Shown: one piece after another, positions 6,415 through 9,703 of the stretch
Numbering within the stretch: the stretch's first letter is position 1
Layout of the letters: each line of letters starts with the position of its first letter
Assembly (NCBI GenBank): GCA_019057355.1
Contig: DXJM01000405.1
Span: 1 to 9,703 of the forward strand
Reading direction: 5' to 3'
Length of the DNA: 9,703 nt
Origin: Promethearchaeota archaeon
GTDB lineage: Archaea; Asgardarchaeota; Lokiarchaeia; Sigyniarchaeales; SOKP01
Program-made: the position numbers and the translations under genes
The notes under the pieces: generated by a model
Databases searched by the model: none
What the model saw: the letters and a program-made list of their open reading frames with translations, nothing else
What the model was told of the DNA's origin: nothing

Positions 6415-8346
6415 TTGTTAGAAAATAAGAGTGCTAATGAACTTTCTCAGAGAAAGTATGCCTTATTATTCAATTATTCAATTGCATGTATTGCATTTCA
6501 TAAAATTATTTATGATCCAAACAATACACCCGTGAATTATAAGTATACCGATGTAAATCCAATGTTCGAGAAGGTTCTTTCACTCCAGAGGGAAAGTGTT
6601 ATAGGAAAACCTGTCACAGAATTATTTGGAATAGATAAACCCCCTTTTTTTGATATTTTTTTAAATGTGGCTGAGACTTTAACTCCAATTTCATTTTCAA
6701 GCAAATTTGATGTGTTAAATAAATATTTTAAAATATCGGCATTTTCATACAAGAAAGGAACTTTTGTTGTTGTATTTGAAGATATTACTAGCTACATGGA
6801 AACAATTCAAAAATTAAATGAAAAAGAGGAAGAATTAAATAGGTTTAATCTTCAATTAGAAGCTGATATTGCACTAAAAACTAATAAAACACGAGAATCC
6901 GAGAGTAAATTTAAAAATATCATTGAATCAAGTCCGATGGGCATCCACATGTATAAATTAGAACCAGATGGAAGACTCGTCTTTCTCGGAGCAAATAGCT
7001 CTGCGAATAAAATTCTCGGGGTGAATCACTCGATTTTTATAGGAAAAACGATTGAAGAGGCATTTCCCCCCTTAATAGAAACAGAAGTTCCAGATCAATA
7101 TCGTAAGGTTGCTAAGGACGGAGGAGTATGGTCAGTAAATCAAATTAATTATCATTATGAACAAATACGAGGTGCTTATGAAGTTCATGCCTTTCAAACC
7201 TCACCTGGAGAAATGGCCGTGTTTTTTTCAGATATCGCCGAACGATTGAGAGATAAAAAGGAATTAGTGGAATCTGAAGAGAAATATCGAGCTTTGTTTG
7301 AACAAGCCGCAGATGCAATAACAATTACTGATCCCACAACAGGGAATATTATAGATTTTAATACGAAAGCATATGAAAACCTTGGATACAGTCGTGAGGA
7401 ATTTGAAAAAATGAGAATTTCAGATTTTAACATGAGCGAATCAGAAGAAAGTGTCATGAAACATATTGACAAAATTATAAGAGAGGGTTCTGATCTTTTT
7501 GAAGTTCAATTTATGACAAAGTTAGGGAAAATAAGAGATACTCTTATTAATGCAGAAAAGGTAAAAATCCAAGATAAATATTATATTCAAGCTATATCGA
7601 GGGACATAACTGATTTAAAGCGTGCTGAACTAAAATTTCATCAAGCGTATAATTTAGCTGAATTTTATAAAGACTTATTTGCTCATGATATTAGTAATAT
7701 CATGCAGAATATTCTAACCTCTACAGAGCTTTGTTCCATTTATTTAAAAAAAATGGAAAATCCCGAAAAAATCGATAATCTTTTTGATCTGATAAAAGCT
7801 CAAGTAAAAAGAGGTGCTGAATTAATATCGAATGTCAGAAAATTATCATCACTACAAGAAAACAACCTACACTATAAAGTAATTGAAATTAATGCTTTAC
7901 TTAATGAATTAGTAAGCAAATTAGAGGGAGATTATCTTGAGATAAAGATAAACTTTCAAATAGAATCAAAAAAAGAAAGTATCCGTGTTAAAACATCTCC
8001 ACTTCTAAGCGATGCATTTGAAAATATTTTAAAAAATGCGATTATACACAATGACAATAGTAAAATTGAAATCTTTGTTAAAATTACAGAGTTAGAAAAA
8101 GAAAATAGCAAATTTATAAAACTAGAATTTATTGATAATGGTAAAGGTGTGATCGATTCTCAGAAGAGTGAAATTTTCCAACGTCAAATCAGTGATGATC
8201 AAAAATCAAAAGGAATTGGGTTAGGACTTTTGTTAGTCAATAGAATCATCGAGAGTATTAAAGGAGAAATCTGGGTTGAAGATAAAATAAAAGGAGATCA
8301 TGCCAAAGGAAGTAATTTTGTCATTATAATTCCTGATTTAAGTTAA
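6415..8346 (+). CDS. Soluble three-PAS sensor histidine kinase
   Basis: The 643-residue product starts at TTG 6415. A stop at 6385-6387 leaves no ATG upstream, and AGGGCGAT (6401-6408) could bind the ribosome. Domains in order: a divergent PAS (about 15-128), a coiled coil (about 129-165), a second PAS (about 163-278), a canonical third PAS (about 287-402, EEKYRALFEQAADAI), a DHp helix pair with phospho-acceptor His424 in LFAHDISN, and an ATPase domain with N box (ENILKNA, 536-542), G1 box (DNGKG, 574-578) and G2 box (KGIGLGL, 599-605). All kinase motifs are intact. There are no membrane segments, so it senses a cytoplasmic cue (ligand, redox or light). No receiver domain is fused and no response regulator is adjacent, so its partner lies elsewhere. 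No Cys or His cluster suggests a specific PAS cofactor. Confidence 0.93.
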   Translation: MLENKSANELSQRKYALLFNYSIACIAFHKIIYDPNNTPVNYKYTDVNPMFEKVLSLQRESVIGKPVTELFGIDKPPFFDIFLNVAETLTPISFSSKFDVLNKYFKISAFSYKKGTFVVVFEDITSYMETIQKLNEKEEELNRFNLQLEADIALKTNKTRESESKFKNIIESSPMGIHMYKLEPDGRLVFLGANSSANKILGVNHSIFIGKTIEEAFPPLIETEVPDQYRKVAKDGGVWSVNQINYHYEQIRGAYEVHAFQTSPGEMAVFFSDIAERLRDKKELVESEEKYRALFEQAADAITITDPTTGNIIDFNTKAYENLGYSREEFEKMRISDFNMSESEESVMKHIDKIIREGSDLFEVQFMTKLGKIRDTLINAEKVKIQDKYYIQAISRDITDLKRAELKFHQAYNLAEFYKDLFAHDISNIMQNILTSTELCSIYLKKMENPEKIDNLFDLIKAQVKRGAELISNVRKLSSLQENNLHYKVIEINALLNELVSKLEGDYLEIKINFQIESKKESIRVKTSPLLSDAFENILKNAIIHNDNSKIEIFVKITELEKENSKFIKLEFIDNGKGVIDSQKSEIFQRQISDDQKSKGIGLGLLLVNRIIESIKGEIWVEDKIKGDHAKGSNFVIIIPDLS

Positions 8347-8366
8347 AAACTTTCATTAAAAGTTTT
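8346..8366 (+). terminator. Hairpin terminator candidate of the histidine kinase
   Basis: AAAACTTT (8346-8353) and AAAGTTTT (8359-8366) form a perfect 8-bp stem with a 5-base loop, beginning at the last base of the TAA stop. A T-rich stretch follows. The stem is AT-rich, so strength is uncertain. Confidence 0.5.
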
Positions 8367-8426
8367 CTATTTTATTCCATCTTTTATGACAAGGATTCAT
8401 TAAAAAATCTAAAGAATACGTGCATA

Positions 8427-8440
8427 ATATCTTAAGATAT
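8427..8440. repeat. 14-bp palindrome upstream of sepF
   Basis: ATATCTTAAGATAT is a perfect palindrome. A related AGATATCT palindrome follows at 8445-8452, so the GATATC-like half-site recurs. It lies about 100 bases before the sepF start and upstream of its likely TATA element, a position suited to a regulator. Confidence 0.5.
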
Positions 8441-8459
8441 ATTCAGATATCTTTTTTAC

Positions 8460-8467
8460 TTAAATAC
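8460..8467 (+). promoter_or_regulatory. TATA-box candidate for sepF
   Basis: TTAAATAC predicts a start site near 8489 and a leader of about 46 bases that contains a GTGA ribosome binding site (8525-8528). The match to consensus is moderate. Confidence 0.35.
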
Positions 8468-8470
8468 GAT

Positions 8471-8510
8471 TATTTCTATTTCTAAATTAGAAATAAAACA
8501 GGTTATTTCT
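8471..8510. repeat. TATTTCT repeat cluster with 17-bp inverted repeat over the likely sepF start site
   Basis: TATTTCT occurs at 8471-8477, 8477-8483 and 8504-8510, with an inverted copy AGAAATA at 8489-8495. The two central copies form ATTTCTAAATTAGAAAT (8478-8494), a perfect 8+1+8 inverted repeat. Its position over the predicted transcription start suggests a repressor site, though no regulator is known. Confidence 0.5.
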
Positions 8511-8535
8511 GTAATACTCATAAAGTGAAGTAAAT

Positions 8536-8892
8536 ATGGGAAGATATCTAAAAAAAAATGATATATTGGTAGGTTCTCCTCAGGAGACCATGGGATTTTC
8601 TAAGGATTTTGACTTTCCGGAAATGACTCTATTTCAAAACCTCCTTATTAAAAAATTTGATTTTACTTCAATTGATCAATTAATCGACATAAAGCAACAC
8701 CTAATGGGAAGAAAAATCCTCATTGTAAATGCTCAAGAACTCTTTGAAAATAAAAAAATTCCATTAGAAGTATTAAAAAATACGATAGATGATTTGAAGG
8801 CATTTTTAAGACAAAATGGGGGTTCGATAGGGCGCCTTGGTGAATATTATCTCATATTGACTCCTAACTCAAATGTAAAAATGAGTTTTTAA
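8536..8892 (+). CDS. sepF: Archaeal SepF-like cell division protein (FtsZ membrane anchor)
   Basis: The 118-residue product matches the SepF/DUF552 core. FTSIDQLIDIKQHLMGRKILIVN (about 43-65) gives the first strand and helix. A helix follows (about 78-93, where the bacterial family has its dimer helix), then GGSIGRLGEYYLILTP (95-110), corresponding to the Gly-rich turn and final strand (LLTP-N-V). In archaea with FtsZ, SepF binds the FtsZ C-terminus and tethers the division ring to the membrane through a short N-terminal segment. Here the N-terminus (MGRYLKKNDILVG) is short and only weakly amphipathic, and an acidic linker (about 14-30) follows. The ATG has GTGA (8525-8528) 7 bases upstream. 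It is a separate unit from the kinase. The gene downstream encodes a gelsolin-like domain. The family call is firm, FtsZ binding is inferred. Confidence 0.85.
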   Translation: MGRYLKKNDILVGSPQETMGFSKDFDFPEMTLFQNLLIKKFDFTSIDQLIDIKQHLMGRKILIVNAQELFENKKIPLEVLKNTIDDLKAFLRQNGGSIGRLGEYYLILTPNSNVKMSF

Positions 8893-9041
8893 CAATAACG
8901 AGCAAATAATGATCTCAGGTTTTTTCAACAATAGTTAGTAAAAGCTATATAGATAGTTCGAATAATTTCATTTTTATGAAGTCTAAAGGTTTATTTTACT
9001 GTATTTTTTTATTATTATCATTGTAGTAAAAGGGATATTTA
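8893..9041 (+). promoter_or_regulatory. sepF-gelsolin spacer with 3' and 5' signals
   Basis: A T6 tract (8920-8925) and a T7 tract (9004-9010) may stop some sepF transcripts. TTTATTTT (8990-8997), preceded by AAAGG, is a possible TATA box giving a start near 9020. AGGG (9031-9034) lies 7 bases before the ATG at 9042. Whether sepF and the next gene are co-transcribed is not settled. Confidence 0.35.
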
Positions 9042-9629
9042 ATGAAACTATACACCATTTATGAGAATGGAACCTTAAGAACGATTAATAAAGTAGATTT
9101 TATGGAAAGTAAAATATTTATAATAGATGATGATAAAAAAATTTATATTTGGGTTGGATTGAAGGCCTCTAAGAATAAAATAAAATTTGGTGAAGAAAAA
9201 GCTAATTTATTAAATCAAAAAAAGAAAAAACCAATTAAGATTGAATTAATAGAACAAAACAGGGAATATGGATCGTTTCTTGCTATAAAGGATATATTAA
9301 TGAAGGGTATTGATGATAAAACAGAAATTAAGAGAAGGAAAGAACTAAAACTAAAAATTGATGAAACCAAGGAATTGATGGAAGCTGGATTAGAAATAGA
9401 TCTTGAGGCTGAAATAACCTTGCTCGCACATAAAATTTCCTTAGAGAAAAAATCCTATGAAGAATTAAGCAGTAATCTCGCAAAAAAACAATTGGAATAC
9501 ATTAAAGGTGTAAAGAATATAAAAAAGAGCGAGATCGAAGAGAAAAAAGAAGAAATCTTTAAATCCACTACCACCTATGAGGAACTTTGTTGGTTACTTG
9601 CAGAATTAGAAATCCTAAAAAAGAAGTAA
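9042..9629 (+). CDS. Gelsolin-like domain protein with helical tail (Asgard type)
   Basis: The 195-residue product opens with a single gelsolin-like domain. Its signature runs from about residue 15 to 60: KIFIIDDDKKIYIWVG (24-39), then LKASKNKIKFGEEKANLL (40-57), the same order as the Asp-rich turn, I-x-V/I-W-x-G strand and A-S-...-E-K-A-L helix of gelsolin and villin repeats. The rest of the domain ends near residue 90 (YGSFLAIKDIL). Residues about 92-195 are highly charged and helical, probably a coiled coil or helical bundle, with no second gelsolin repeat. Gelsolin domains bind, sever or cap actin, often with calcium, and Asgard versions act on eukaryotic actin in vitro. Actin binding by this protein is inference. 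The tail may be for oligomerisation or partner binding. No membrane segment is seen. AGGG upstream supports the start. Confidence 0.82.
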   Translation: MKLYTIYENGTLRTINKVDFMESKIFIIDDDKKIYIWVGLKASKNKIKFGEEKANLLNQKKKKPIKIELIEQNREYGSFLAIKDILMKGIDDKTEIKRRKELKLKIDETKELMEAGLEIDLEAEITLLAHKISLEKKSYEELSSNLAKKQLEYIKGVKNIKKSEIEEKKEEIFKSTTTYEELCWLLAELEILKKK

Positions 9630-9703
9630 GTAAATTTACATTTTTACCTTGATGATAATTTTAATAATAATCTACGCCTAAGTCTTTTATACTTTATTAT
9701 CAG
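9630..9703. other. Right-edge non-coding stretch with TATA-like element
   Basis: No open frame is evident. A TTTTATA element on the plus strand (9685-9691) could be a promoter for a gene beyond the window, or part of a T-rich 3' end of the gelsolin-like gene. Confidence 0.25.

Noticed and set aside
1..9703. Search by eye for CRISPR repeats, insertion-sequence ends, tRNA or rRNA
   Set aside because: No regularly spaced repeats, transposase frame, cloverleaf or rRNA-like conserved block was seen.

Overview
The window looks like a piece of an Asgard archaeal chromosome, most likely of the Lokiarchaeia (Promethearchaeota) type. The case rests on three things seen together. The last gene (9042-9629) carries a gelsolin-like domain, a eukaryotic-signature actin-regulator fold that among prokaryotes is mainly an Asgard trait. 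The gene before it (8536-8892) is an archaeal-type SepF, the FtsZ membrane anchor. The DNA is AT-rich, with archaeal TATA-like boxes, U-tract termination signals, TTG start codons and GGTGA/GAGG-type ribosome binding sites. The lineage call is inference, since no rRNA or ribosomal protein gene is present.

Layout. (1) 1-937, plus strand: the 3' part of a multi-spanning membrane protein cut by the window edge, overlapping by 8 bases a 68-residue basic helical protein. (2) 1158-3971, minus strand: a large secreted Ntn-hydrolase of the acyl-CoA:6-APA acyltransferase (peptidase C45) family with a string of beta-sandwich domains, including two duplicated fibronectin III domains, closed by a strong hairpin-plus-T9 terminator. 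(3) 3972-4298: a 327-base non-coding gap with likely promoter elements and 3' signals. (4) 4299-6256, minus strand: a classical thiolase and, upstream of it, a small FMN nitroreductase, separated by 47 bases that hold a perfect 12-bp inverted repeat overlapping a TATA box. (5) 6257-6414: a divergent promoter region. (6) 6415-8346, plus strand: a soluble three-PAS histidine kinase with no response regulator beside it. (7) 8536-9629, plus strand: sepF, preceded by a cluster of palindromes and TATTTCT repeats, then the gelsolin-like gene.

No single pathway links the whole window. The nitroreductase and thiolase may form a small redox/acyl-CoA unit. The C45 enzyme acts outside the cell. The kinase is an orphan cytoplasmic sensor. 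The most suggestive neighbourhood is sepF next to a gelsolin-domain gene: an FtsZ-anchoring factor beside an actin-type cytoskeletal domain. There is no CRISPR array, insertion sequence, tRNA or rRNA that I can recognise.
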